From contig CM062219.1 in NCBI GenBank assembly GCA_031216445.1, forward strand, positions 14,229,001 through 14,293,000: 64,000 bases of DNA, written 5' to 3'. Under the pieces are notes generated by a model. The model made no database searches and had not been told where the DNA came from. It saw nothing but the letters and a program-made list of their open reading frames with translations. The DNA is from Lateolabrax maculatus (lineage: Eukaryota > Chordata > Actinopteri > Acropomatiformes > Lateolabracidae). This document shows positions 46,686 through 54,850 of the stretch, in pieces. Within the stretch, counting starts at the first letter, position 1. Every line of letters begins with the position of its first letter. Both the position numbers and the translations under genes were made by a program.

Positions 46686-49602
46686 GAAACACATCCTCTC
46701 CAGCCCTGTTTTCTTAGGTCACTTTGGACAAAAGTGCCTGCCAAAAGAATAAACGTAAATGCTTTGAGTGCTGGAGGTTTATGTTAAGTGTTACCTGAGA
46801 GAGAGGTCCTTCAGACAGCGCTCACATACACTGTGGACAGAAAAAAGTAGAGAAACACAAATATACACACACGTTAGTCTCAAACATGATAAAGACATTC
46901 AAAGGGAGTCTTTCTCAAACATATGTCCTGGTAGTGTATTTTGATACATTCTGTACATTATGACTATAACATAAGCTATGTTCACTTGTTACTCCAGCAT
47001 TTGAATCCTCACATTATACTCAGTATCATTACTGTAGGGATTTGTTGCTCCATTGAACATACCGGGGGTCAATTCTTGCTCAAGGAACCTTTGACATGGA
47101 TGGAAACATTACTCAACTGTTGCACCAATACAGCATTGCAGCTGCGTCACAAATGCCCTTGCCACTATTTTCGGTGCCATTATGGACATCTATTGAACAA
47201 AAGGCTGTAAATACACAACTAGAGTAAAAATGAGAATGAGCTCCATGGGGCCATTTTCCATTACTTTAAAAATCGATTCGTAAGGAGTTTGAATTTTTAG
47301 CTCTAAGTCTCCAAGCGTCTTAAGGGCCTCCTCGCTACGACTGTGGGCTGCTACAGATCCCCCTCAGCTGTCAATGAGTCTTTGTCATCGTTGTCATGCC
47401 TTTTATATTATTTTGAGTACAAGGACAGTTTTACTATTTTAAGTTGTACTTGACAACCTAAATTGGGACTGGCTAACTACTCCCAAGCTGTGATTCAAAA
47501 CAATATGGAGCTTTATTTATTGACCTGTCCAAAGAACAGGATGAATACTGTTGATCATCGTATTCTGATATGTATGTGATTCCTAAGGTCATAAAAGACA
47601 TATAAACACATACTTCCATAACAACACAATATAATATGAATTCATGCAGAAAAAAATCTATTCTAGCAGCATTACTTTCCCTACCTGGTGATATAATCAC
47701 TTGATGATTTCAGACAACTTCCTGTGAATAGGCTGTTGAGAGACAGACGGAGGAGACATGCCTCCTCACCTAAAACACACAAATAATATAAGTTACACAT
47801 ATTTATATTTGCAGATCTGAAATTAGGCACATTTTTACAGTTGCGATCTTGTATTGCAGAGGTGTAGGGTATGTATTGTTGTGAGCGGCATGTGTTTTCT
47901 ATTTTAGTGTAGAAATCATCAATGGCTGCTTTTTGGAAAGTGCATTGTTTCCTTTAGAATATTTTTTCTTATCATCAGTATAGCATTTAGGAATGCAACT
48001 AATGATTATTTCATCATGAACTGTATATTTTCTTGATTAATCTATATATTTTGGGCCATAAAATGTCAGCAAATTGAGAAAATGCCAATTACTATTATTG
48101 CCAAGTCCCCAGACTTCGAGGTGATGTATTTAAATATCTTAATATGTCCTACAGACAGTCCGAAACCCAAAGCAATTCTGTTTACTATCATAGAAAAAAA
48201 AAAGAACATCAGAAAATATTCACATTTGATAAAAAGGTGCCAGTACGTATATATTTATTTTTTTATTTAAATGTCTTCACCAATTAATTAAGTATCAAGA
48301 TTGTTGCAGATTCATTTTCTGTCGATCAACTAATCATTGTAACTCTAATGCTGTAACATTTAAGCATCTGTGAGCTACCTTAGAAGCTCTATTTTGTGCT
48401 ATTTCTGGGGGTTTTCTGCGTAAATCTCTTTACCATTGGTGGTGACAACAGTGTCGCCGTACATGTTGGTCATCAAGTCGGTTGGATCTTTCAGAAACAA
48501 GTTGGACTTCTCTGAAAAACACAACGTAAACTTCATTTCAAACGAAACACATATATACACACATACTGTTCACCCACTCAGTACACAATCAAACACATGA
48601 CAGGGTTCGATTCTGCCGTAATATATTTAAAAGGACTAGAGTGTATGATCACAAGACTCCTTTAGGGAAGTGTATTTCCCAATGTCGGACATCTGCTTAA
48701 AAAATAAAGTCATAATCTTCAAAGTCTGTTTGTTTTGTAATAATGTCTTGCATGTGTATTTTTAAAACCTCAATACAGTGTGTTACTACTCCTTCTTCTT
48801 CTTCTTCTTCTTCTTCTTTCTTCCAGTATCTAACATTTTCAAATAACCAACATTGTTCTGTAAAGGCTGTCTCTAATGAAAGATCTGGATAATCCTACTC
48901 CTATAACTAATAACTTACGTTGGACTTGACATGTATTTGATGTATTAGCTCATTAAATCTCCTATTGTCCCCCCCCCCCCACCACCACCTACCCCTCCAG
49001 CAACATCACGAGTCTCTCCCATGACGGATCAGACTAATATCAGGGTGAATTTCACTCCATATGGAGGAAAATTCTCGTTTTGTTCCTTTGTCTGACTTAT
49101 TATCTTGACGCAAGGAGACAAAGTCACCATGAGCCCCCTACAAACTGCAGATACACTAATATCCCTGTGAGAATATGTGTGTGTAGTGATAATCAAACCA
49201 AAACAGTATCACCAATAAAGTTACCAATAATTCCCTGAAGTATTACATATATACTATATAGACTCCTATATATATATACTATAAAATCTAGAAGATTATT
49301 ATTGAGCTGGTGTTTTTTTTTTTTTTTTGTTTGTGTATGTACTTTGACGTGGCCTGCACATAAACACACGCACGCACGCGCACGCACGCACACGCACACA
49401 CACACACCCTACCACACAGCAGCTCTCTCATGCCCTGCACGGAGCAGATGAAGGCGGTCGGTGTGTTCAGCAGGCGGCTCTGGAACACTCGGCTCCGGTG
49501 TTTCTCCACCCGCTGCCGGCAGAAGCTCACCGGGTCCCGGTAGAACTCCAGCGACTTGTCCCCGAGCACCGACACTCCCGCATTTCCTGGTAGTTTAGAC
49601 AT
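28636..49602 (-). CDS. Cytochrome P450, CYP26/CYP120-like group, 11 exons, 427 aa, family unassigned
   Basis: Joined exons 49602-49413, 48511-48434, 47769-47685, 46830-46795, 46294-46155, 45796-45673, 44961-44817, 44468-44361, 41376-41249, 34323-34236 and 28797-28636 make one frame of 427 codons with GT-AG introns and matching phases. Seen: start MSKLPGNAGVSVLGDKSLEF, the proline-rich entry normally found just after a membrane anchor; a K-helix ExxR at Glu285/Arg288 (EVQRLWPP); PERW at 339-342; and a heme loop FGGGPRSCIG at 356-365 with Cys363 as the axial thiolate. The N-terminal half (VFQSRLL...MRELLCGE) reads most like CYP26 and cyanobacterial CYP120. Odd: no hydrophobic anchor, no AGxDT in the I helix (PKALASLLTSF at 247-257), and a short I-to-K segment. 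The protein is 70-100 residues shorter than usual P450s. Substrate, subcellular site and family are unknown; CYP26-type retinoid metabolism would be a guess. Confidence 0.88.
29605..29680. repeat. (TG)38 microsatellite
   Basis: Uninterrupted alternating TG for 76 bases, one of the two longest in the window. Confidence 0.97.
30095..30170 (+). repeat. End of a short teleost dispersed repeat
   Basis: It contains GCAACCTCACTGCTAGATGC, then CACTTAATCC and CACTGGTCCTTTAA, which I recall as the end of a very abundant teleost repeat. Its other end is not recognised. Confidence 0.5.
30905..31135 (+). pseudogene. L2/Rex1-like LINE fragment, 3' part of reverse transcriptase ORF
   Basis: With frameshifts, the plus strand reads phrases typical of the end of L2-type ORF2: FPQLQDIYNTCCK, and further on SIKSHTTHLSNSFFPQS followed by VGIAEA. 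In family members this region reads 'L.diY..R...A..I..D.sHP...lF.lLPSG.RyRs...r..R..nSFfP.a'. It is a decayed, 5'-truncated copy. Confidence 0.65.
31841..33220 (+). mobile_element. Tc1/mariner-type transposon relic
   Basis: The element is about 1.38 kb. The right end GGACGCTGTA, preceded by ACATTATGGAGG, is typical of Tc1 ends. The left end begins TACAGTG next to TA. Diverged inner inverted repeats pair AGTGCAGATCCTAAGC and GGAATTACAGC (left) with AGTGCAG and GGAATTACAACC (right, reversed). Between them lies a broken transposase: a helix-turn-helix (IREIAGTLGVAESTVWYIL) near 32180-32245, VVDDRRILSMVKKNLFTTSS near 32300-32355, and the catalytic phrase QQDSDPKHTAK near 32896-32930. Several frameshifts and stops, and a probable internal deletion near 32430-32820, make it inactive. 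Confidence 0.85.
33551..33623. repeat. (CA)n microsatellite with a few CG/GC interruptions
   Basis: A CA-rich run of about 73 bases containing three or four CGCA interruptions. Confidence 0.95.
33695..33935. repeat. Dispersed element with telomere-like TTAGGG stretches
   Basis: GTACCTTGTTTTTACATCC and TGGTGGGGACTG are followed by GGTTAAGGTTAGGGTTAGGG (33829-) and later GTTAGGGCAAGGGGTTAGGG (33881-33900). I recall 'ggggac...' sequences with internal degenerate TTAGGG units as a frequent teleost interspersed repeat. This is not evidence of a chromosome end. Confidence 0.55.
34236..34323 (-). CDS. P450 coding exon 10 (residues 345-374, heme-binding loop)
   Basis: It carries FLCSFGGGPRSCIGVKL, with the heme-ligand Cys363. 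The acceptor ATATGCAG|GAATGCAG|G has a second AG 8 nt downstream; only the first keeps the frame with exon 9. Donor CTTAAG|GTGACT. Confidence 0.92.
37893..38072 (+). repeat. Local direct duplication, copy 1
   Basis: Shares with 38736-38896 the ordered blocks TCTGACTCATT, GGGAATCCC, ATTGGTAAA, CCATGGCAGCAGCTACCT and ATTCAT. This copy holds a 46-base (CA)n at 37931-37976 where copy 2 has only a short CACACACACGCACA. Confidence 0.8.
38736..38896 (+). repeat. Local direct duplication, copy 2
   Basis: Second copy of the block at 37893, about 0.8 kb away in the same orientation and clearly diverged. A C-run and A-run (38695-38713) lie just upstream. Confidence 0.8.
41249..41376 (-). CDS. P450 coding exon 9 (residues 303-345, PERW region)
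   Basis: The acceptor is (GT)nAG|GACTCC, a pure GT repeat right up to the splice site. It encodes LAGFHVPKGHGVIYISHSVH and then RDPEVFQQPDNFLPERW. Donor GGAAG|GTGAGG. Confidence 0.9.
41379..41411. repeat. (CA)n abutting the exon 9 acceptor
   Basis: On the minus strand it is a GT repeat that ends in the AG of the acceptor, two bases from exon 9. It replaces a normal pyrimidine tract. Confidence 0.92.
41412..44360 (-). other. P450 intron 8
   Basis: About 3 kb of AT-rich, mostly unique-looking sequence. A stretch at 42100-42310 is pyrimidine-rich on the plus strand, and 43735-43800 contains GCCATCTAGTGGGTGAGAAC, reminiscent of small dispersed repeats. No exon is seen. Confidence 0.7.
44361..44468 (-). 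CDS. P450 coding exon 8 (residues 267-302, K helix)
   Basis: It encodes DYLHRVLLEVQRLWPPFIGG, with the ExxR pair Glu285/Arg288. The acceptor is weak and tandem: ATGAG|AAG|ACC. Either AG keeps the frame; I took the first. Donor CAG|GTAGGA. Confidence 0.82.
44817..44961 (-). CDS. P450 coding exon 7 (residues 218-266, I helix)
   Basis: Acceptor CTCTCTAG|TTTTG and donor AACAG|GTACTA. The helix QHLLLFISALIPKALASLLT aligns with the I helix, but Pro247-Lys248-Ala249 stand where the (A/G)Gx(D/E)T(T/S) proton-delivery motif should be. Confidence 0.82.
44962..45672 (-). other. P450 intron 6
   Basis: It contains TG runs at 45297-45334 and 45475-45514, plus GA-rich and TG-rich stretches up to 45645. 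Long cysteine/valine or histidine/threonine frames here come from the repeats. Confidence 0.8.
45673..45796 (-). CDS. P450 coding exon 6 (residues 177-218)
   Basis: Acceptor CCCTGCAG|GTTTG and donor CAGGG|GTGAGA. It encodes APVNVRVPLWSSGFSTALDA and RDKLMDIIKDKLE, equivalent to the 'P.d.PgT.f..a..AR..l...I' stretch of CYP26/CYP120-type enzymes. Confidence 0.85.
46083..46120. repeat. (CA)n just downstream of the exon 5 donor
   Basis: Within intron 5, beginning about 35 nt after the donor on the minus strand, where it reads as a GT repeat. Confidence 0.95.
46155..46294 (-). CDS. P450 coding exon 5 (residues 130-177)
   Basis: Acceptor (GT)nTTTAG|TGGCC, in which the whole upstream tract is a GT repeat; donor CATG|GTAGGA. 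It encodes AFKRLGTELVLGLFLNV and DIVQLCTQHWHG, the E-F helix region. Confidence 0.85.
46299..46327. repeat. (CA)n forming the exon 5 acceptor tract
   Basis: On the minus strand it reads (GT)n-TTTAG at the splice site, so the exon is enclosed by GT repeats on both sides. Confidence 0.93.
46607..46683. repeat. (AC)38 microsatellite in intron 4
   Basis: An uninterrupted alternating AC run of about 77 bases, lying between exons 5 and 4. Confidence 0.97.
46795..46830 (-). CDS. P450 coding exon 4 (residues 118-130, 36-nt microexon)
   Basis: Acceptor TGTCCACAG|TGTATG and donor CTCAG|GTAACA. It encodes VCERCLKDLSL. Its phase fits both neighbours, and the 36-nt length means that skipping it would keep the frame, so alternative splicing is possible. 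Confidence 0.7.
47685..47769 (-). CDS. P450 coding exon 3 (residues 90-118, C helix)
   Basis: Acceptor TTTTAG|GTGAG and donor CCAG|GTAGGG. EEACLLRLSLNSLFT occupies the C-helix position. Arg97 could be the heme-propionate arginine of the usual WxxxR, with Ala93 in place of Trp/His. Confidence 0.82.
48434..48511 (-). CDS. P450 coding exon 2 (residues 64-90)
   Basis: Acceptor TTTTTCAG|AGAAG and donor AATG|GTAAAG. It encodes EKSNLFLKDPTDLMTNMYGD and then TVVTTNG, the B-to-C helix region (compare the 'LG..tl....G' phrase of CYP26). Confidence 0.85.
48791..48818. repeat. (CTT)n microsatellite in P450 intron 1
   Basis: A short pure CTT run. The rest of this intron has a C-run at 48969-48980 and no exon. 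Confidence 0.9.
49413..49602 (-). CDS. P450 coding exon 1 (residues 1-64)
   Basis: The ATG at 49602-49600 is the only in-frame ATG ahead of the conserved LPG entry. The frame stays open upstream to about 49755 without another ATG, and I see no convincing acceptor there. The exon encodes DPVSFCRQRVEKHRSRVFQS and ends LLC-G at donor TGTG|GTAGGG, which runs straight into a GT/GC-rich tract. Confidence 0.82.
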
Positions 49603-49960
49603 CGGAGACGCAGTTTTGCCGATGAATCGCCTCCCGTCCGCGCCAGGTACAAAGGTGGATCCAACCGGGATGTTAACGACTCTTTGCGCGAACAACGGTG
49701 GCTGTAAACTTTTTGTGAGCCTCGGTCCGGGTTCAGATGAAAATCCTGCTGTCACCGCCCGTTCATCGTGTTTGATCCTCGGGTCTCTACCTGACCGTGC
49801 GTCAGGTTACTGCTCCGCCGGTGTTGGCACTATTTTCTCTGAGGATACAGACAGTATCCGGTGACGCGTTCAGGTGATGTCCGTAATTTAGGACTACCTG
49901 CCGCCCGTGCGTAACTGTCCTTACCATTAAGACTGCAGAGTTCCTCTTCTCCCTGTCACG
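49420..49960 (-). promoter_or_regulatory. CpG-rich 5' region of the P450 gene
   Basis: CpG density is clearly higher from exon 1 to about 49960 than in the flanks, as expected of a promoter CpG island. I see no TATA box at a fixed distance. The open frame upstream of the chosen ATG (to 49755) is probably a by-product of GC-rich sequence. Confidence 0.45.
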
Positions 49961-50891
49961 CCTACTCATTCTTAAAGGGCCCGGACAAGTTTGTCCTTTT
50001 TTTTTTTTTGTCTTTTTCTGCAACCTATAACGCCTCAATACTCCAATCAGCAATTCACCAATTGTAATTTGGTTGTAATATAATTTGGTTTACTGTACAA
50101 ATGAAAATGTGCATGTGTGCAAGTTTCCAGCTGCTTTATTATCATTTGTATCCAAGCCAATTAACAGGACTCAGGGTCCTGACTGACACCACAGCACAAA
50201 CTCTGAAATAGGAAGTTAAATCTAACCTACACAGTTTGTAGCCCAGTCCAGCCTCCTGCTACCATCATGTCACATTTTGTCCAATGAAAAGAAATGGACC
50301 CTTGAGTGAACAGTCAAAGCTGTTGCAACAAAGCTCAATACAGCCGACTAATTCAGTGTCATATCTTGCCTGCGCTACATATTGTTGCTACAATGGATCT
50401 GATGAGTGAGTCAATGAGATTCAGTCATGATGAAACTATTTTACTTAGTCCAGTGCATGATGGACACCCAAACTGTTCAGTATTAAATAAAACGTAACAG
50501 CATTCTGCTCATTATGAGATGTTATTTCACCCTGCTTCTTTTCACAAACATGGCATCTTATCTTAGCAATGCTTATCTATATCTTAACTATCACTACTTA
50601 TCTATAACCTATCACTATTATCTACTGTGTATCCTAAACCTACATACTAAAGTTTGTTTGTTTTTTAGTTTGTTAAAAATAATTCATTTAATTTTAAACA
50701 GGTTTCCATAATATGCCATGGATTTTCTTTTTAAGTGTCTGCTTAAATCACTAAAATGAAAAAGTATAAAAAGGGGAAATACAAAGGGAAAGGCACAGGG
50801 CCTCTGGTGGACAGCTGGAGGATGGCAGGCTGGGATAACATGGCCTGGGAGAAGTGAAGTTGCAGCGAGTCCTCACCTGTAACCTCTGCTC
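49961..50891. other. Intergenic, no gene seen
   Basis: Sequence upstream of the P450 promoter. It has a T-run near 49999-50010 and AT-rich sequence (50550-50710). No exon or element is recognised. Confidence 0.55.
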
Positions 50892-51088
50892 GACACCTGC
50901 AGCCACAGTTTCCACCTGCAGATTCTGGCTGAGGCAGCAGGTGGAGGCTACGGTTGCAGTTGTCTGGGTCAGTGGGGGTCAAGTCACAGCCTCCACCTTC
51001 AGATTCTGGCAGAAAGCTGCAGCCAGAGCCTCCACCTTCAACCTCTTCTAGACACCTTCAGCCACAGCCTCCACTTTCAGATTCGGGG
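50892..51088 (+). repeat. Minisatellite, about 39-bp units
   Basis: The phrase CACAG(C/T)(C/T)TCCAC(C/T)T followed by (T/G)CAGATTC(T/G)GG recurs at about 50904, 50985 and 51063, with a further partial unit near 51024 (CAGAGCCTCCACCTTCAACC) and GACACCT(G/T)CAGCCA at two places. One unit is longer. It could be mistaken for coding sequence because one frame is open. Confidence 0.65.
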
Positions 51089-51885
51089 AAAAGACCAGCC
51101 GCCTAAACATCCACCAAAATTAGTTTTTATGGAAGCTGTGGTAGTTTAGCTTTCAGTGTTTGACATGATCAGTAAAAAAGTTGGATTGGTCCTAAAACTT
51201 GCCTCTAGTGTTAAAGAGAGTAGTTTTCGTTAAAACATAGGTGGGACACATTAAGTGAGGGGGGTCTGGGGGCGTCAAACACTTAATTTCTTGCATTCTG
51301 GTGAATTGTTATGCACCAATTAGTGCCTTTTCTGCATCAATTTCGGGTGCAAATGTGTTCATTTATGTAAGACGACAGAACATTCAGGCTCCAGGTGACA
51401 ATTGCAAATATAATCGAACTATAATGCGTGGTAAGTCTCTCAGGCGTCTGTACTGCTTTCAAATAATTATTCTCCCGTAGGTCAACTTTCTCATTCAATG
51501 TGGTAATGTCCCTGCTGACACAACACACGTGGGATCTTCTGTCATCTTTAGTGTCTTTCGTTTGGGGAAGTAACCTCTTTAAATGTGCACGTGGTACTTA
51601 TTCACATCAATGATACATTCATTCATCTTAATTCATTTATATACTCCATGACTTTAATAGCTCATATGTGTTCCAGCAAGAAAAAAAGCAAGCCTATGGA
51701 AGCATATTGCAACATCTCAGCCAGAAAGTTTGAGGGTGACAGATACACAGAGCGTCCTCGTAACCATAGTAACCGACTCACTAGATACATCTGTGTGCAG
51801 AAAACACTTAAAAAACATAAAGAACATTAAGCTTGAGTCTTAAAACACACACTGCTAAAGGAACATGAAAATTAAATTAAGAGGT
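51089..51885. other. Intergenic, no gene seen
   Basis: Unique-looking sequence with short frames only. Confidence 0.5.
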
Positions 51886-52180
51886 TGGCATTTATTTATA
51901 TCAGCTGGCCAGTGCCACCTCCTATTGCAAGGTTTCAGAGACATCTGATGTCCCCACCACCACAGTCCATGACGTTGCCCATCGTGCCGCAGGCAGCATC
52001 GTGGCCATCTATACGAGGGTGGTGGGCATCCATCTCTCTGCTGCAGATGAGCGGATTGGTGAAGGCTTTGCCCAGCCCCCGTGCTTTGCGTCCATTGGGC
52101 CCCAGCCTTGATGGACCCACATCAGGATCAAGCCACCTGCAGCAAACTAGGAAGACCACCTGAACAGGTACCCTACATAC
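51886..52180 (+). pseudogene. PIF/Harbinger (HARBI1-like) transposase fragment
   Basis: The plus strand reads, with frameshifts and a stop, YQLASATSYCKVSETSDVPT followed by TTVHDVAHRAAGSIVAI, then a gap, then WTHIRIKPPAA. This resembles the conserved helix-turn-helix ('S..f.v...tv...v..v...i') and the first-aspartate block ('gaIDGcHIrIkpP') of Harbinger transposases. The key Asp-Gly is lost (a stop precedes WTHIRIKPP). A decayed fragment without visible terminal repeats. The open frames on both strands here are by-products. Confidence 0.65.
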
Positions 52181-52691
52181 AAATAGCCACTTCACACAAA
52201 TATATAATTACCTGCTTATATCCCACATCAGTGTCAATGATCTGTGATGACAAAGGTCCCTTCCTGAACACATTTATGACATACAGCTATTTGCTATGTG
52301 AAAATAATACCTCTGCCTTTAAAGGTTAATATAGAAATGCATGATAGTTTTATGAACCTTCATCATTAGTTGTCTATTAAATACAAATGTATTTTCTCTT
52401 ATCTTCAGTAGACTAATAGGCTTCCTATTTGCCTCTTTTTTTCATTATGGACAACATGAATGACCATACCTCATTAAATTTTAAATACCGCACAGATGCA
52501 CACCGTCAGCAGTCGGATGATGTATGACATACTGCGTGTGTTCATAGTGTGAAGCTTGTACAAAACAAACAGCAGACACAGTGCTGACCCCGGCCCAGCA
52601 GCTTCGTTTTGCAGCAGGTTCAACCACTGTCGTCCACCTTTTCTCTTGAGAGAGTGATCACTGTGTAGTTTATTTAGTTTAATTTAAATTT

Positions 52692-52708
52692 GCTATCTAT
52701 CTATCTAA

Positions 52709-52754
<46 letters not shown>

Positions 52755-52763
52755 GTCTGTCTC
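52692..52763. repeat. (TATC)n microsatellite
   Basis: About 17 units with one early interruption, ending in a few TGTC units. Confidence 0.95.
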
Positions 52764-52799
52764 ATTGCATCATAAGGCCTCACGGTGGCAGCATCTATC

Positions 52800-52801
<2 letters not shown>

Positions 52802-52845
<44 letters not shown>
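52802..52845. repeat. (CT)n microsatellite
   Basis: A pure CT run of about 44 bases on the plus strand, followed by more pyrimidines up to 52890. Confidence 0.95.
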
Positions 52846-52848
<3 letters not shown>

Positions 52849-52890
52849 GTCTCGTCTGGATCTTTTTCTCTTTTTTCTCCTGCTCTTCAG

Positions 52891-52927
52891 ATCAGCCGGA
52901 GTAACGGAGGCGAGGAGCCCGGCACAG
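52891..52927 (+). other. Possible 37-nt exon of an unknown plus-strand gene
   Basis: A long pyrimidine tract ending CTGCTCTTCAG precedes 37 GC-rich bases that end in CACAG|GTGAGC, a near-ideal donor. One frame reads ISRSNGGEEPGT. No partner exon is found in the remaining 11 kb, so it may be a 5' leader exon of a gene outside the window, or chance. I do not recognise it. Confidence 0.25.
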
Positions 52928-54094
52928 GTGAGCGCCTCACATGCGATCCCCCCTTTTTTTTTTTTTTTTGTAAAGTTTGAGGTTTGGAATAAAAGGGAGA
53001 GGAAACGTTTGTGAGAGGGGGTTTCAATTTGTAGGATGATTTGTGGAGTTCAACTTGAGGTACGCCGCCACTGCCCGCATGGTAATGACAGTTTAATGAA
53101 GTAACGTTTAAAGAACTTTTCTCTGGGTACTTGCCTGCTTGCTGTGTTTTGTCCTGCATATTTTTTTCTCGTCGTAAACGTCCCATTTATTTCCTGATAC
53201 TGATGTGACAGCAGGTTATCTGAGCGTCGTCTACATCCTCCTCCTTACTTAATGCTCATCAAATGCATTGCGCTTCGTTTTGGCTGATTAGAAGTTTGAA
53301 AATACACTCATTCATACCTAATTACCACTAGACCTATTTGTTATACAATGTCACGAATTATCATAAATATAAATGTGTATATGATATATATGTATGTGAT
53401 ATATAATCATCCCACTTGTAAACCAAAAAGTCCATCAGTGTGATAGTATTAGTCTGTAAACTATACATTTACCTTAAATTAGCTGATGATTTCACCACTT
53501 GCAGTGCTACTATTTGCTGTTTTTTTTAATACAACAATGTACAAATATTCTAGTATTTCATACAGGTAGATACAAGGGTAGCTTTTGTGAAGGAAAAGTT
53601 AGTTGGGGCACAGCTGCAGAAGTTAATGAGCTACAGGCGGAGAACTTTGCAAAAAAAAAAAAAAGTTAGGGTTTTGGTTTTATATTTAGTGCAAATTCTA
53701 AGACATTTGGCCCCAGAATAAGTGCTTAAACTTTAGTTGAACTTTAGGTCTTATCACTTGTTTTATGAGAGGTGTGTCCGTCTGAGAGTATGGATGGGTA
53801 AACAAAGAGTGGATGTGCGTAAGAGGTGGAAAAAATGGAAAGATGAGGAGAGTTCAGGAGCATCTGCCCAGTCTTTCCTGGGTGTGTTGGTCCAAGGACA
53901 GATTAGTAAACAGTTTGTTTCTCGTCAGCGTCTCCAAAAATGTTTGCTGGCTGTCAGGTCGCATGAAAAGGTCTGCTGTTGTTCAATTATCCCGAACACA
54001 GGGGACTGATTGCTGACATTTCAGCGCAGACGTGCTGCAATTTCTCCGTCCTTGTTACTTTATTGCAGTATAGTTTGTCTATTAGGAACATGAA

Positions 54095-54139
<45 letters not shown>

Positions 54140-54734
54140 CGTGCTGTCTATTGCTGCAAATGCTCTTAAGAAGGAGTTTCTGCTGCTGTGTATCTGGTTG
54201 CTTTTCAATTGATTAAGCTTTCAATTGACTGTAAACATTGTATTAGTAGTGTATAACAGTAAATGCCCTGATACACTGTAGATTGTACTGTTTACACTAT
54301 GTGAGCGTGCGTGTGTGCAAGATAAAGAAAGCGATCGAAAAAGAATTGAAGCGATTTGTAATTCAAAACAAAGTTGTGAAAAGAAAGTAACATCCTGAGT
54401 AGAAGTAGATTGATATTCTAATATTGTAGTATTACTTATTACTTATTGTAAGTAAAGTTGTAGAAATCAGGTGGCAAGTGCAGGAAACATTTACCTCCAA
54501 GTCTGATTTACTTTAAGTTTGTCAGTTTCAGTGAGGTCCACCTCTTTACCTTGTTTTGGGAGAGCGCAGCGCAGACCAAACAAATTGCGAGAAATGAGCC
54601 AGAGCAAGGAAAAGCAGATAATGTATTGCAGATACAACGCAGAAAGTGGTGTGTACATTAAAGTCGGAAGTGCCTAACAACCATCCACCACCCAGACCTC
54701 CACACTCACCTCACATCATATAGACCGAAGTTCA

Positions 54735-54850
54735 CCTCCCGTCACAGTTTGTATTAACCATGACCACAACTTTTCCCTAACCCTAACTGTACTGTAAACA
54801 GATTTTATTTGACATAACCATGATCTTCCCCTAACCTTAAACACAATGTA
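54735..54850. repeat. Dispersed repeat with CCCTAACCCTAA motif
   Basis: TTAACCATGACCACAACTTT, then CCCTAACCCTAAC (54774-54786), a spacer, then AACCATGATCTTCCCCTAAC. The 'aaccatga-c-tt-ccctaa' unit is present twice, about 55 bp apart. Confidence 0.6.

Noticed and set aside
49603..49755. N-terminal extension of the P450 frame
   Set aside because: There is no ATG in this stretch (the frame would begin at GTG) and no convincing acceptor, so the extension is treated as 5' UTR.
49556..49864. Plus-strand frame of 102 codons over the P450 first exon
   Set aside because: Antisense shadow within a CpG-rich exon and promoter.
50854..51051. 65-codon frame in the minisatellite
   Set aside because: Open by virtue of repeat units divisible by three; no start, splice or domain support.
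51935..52195. Minus-strand frame of 86 codons with Cys/Gly-rich product
   Set aside because: Antisense of the Harbinger fragment; the plus-strand frames carry the recognisable blocks.
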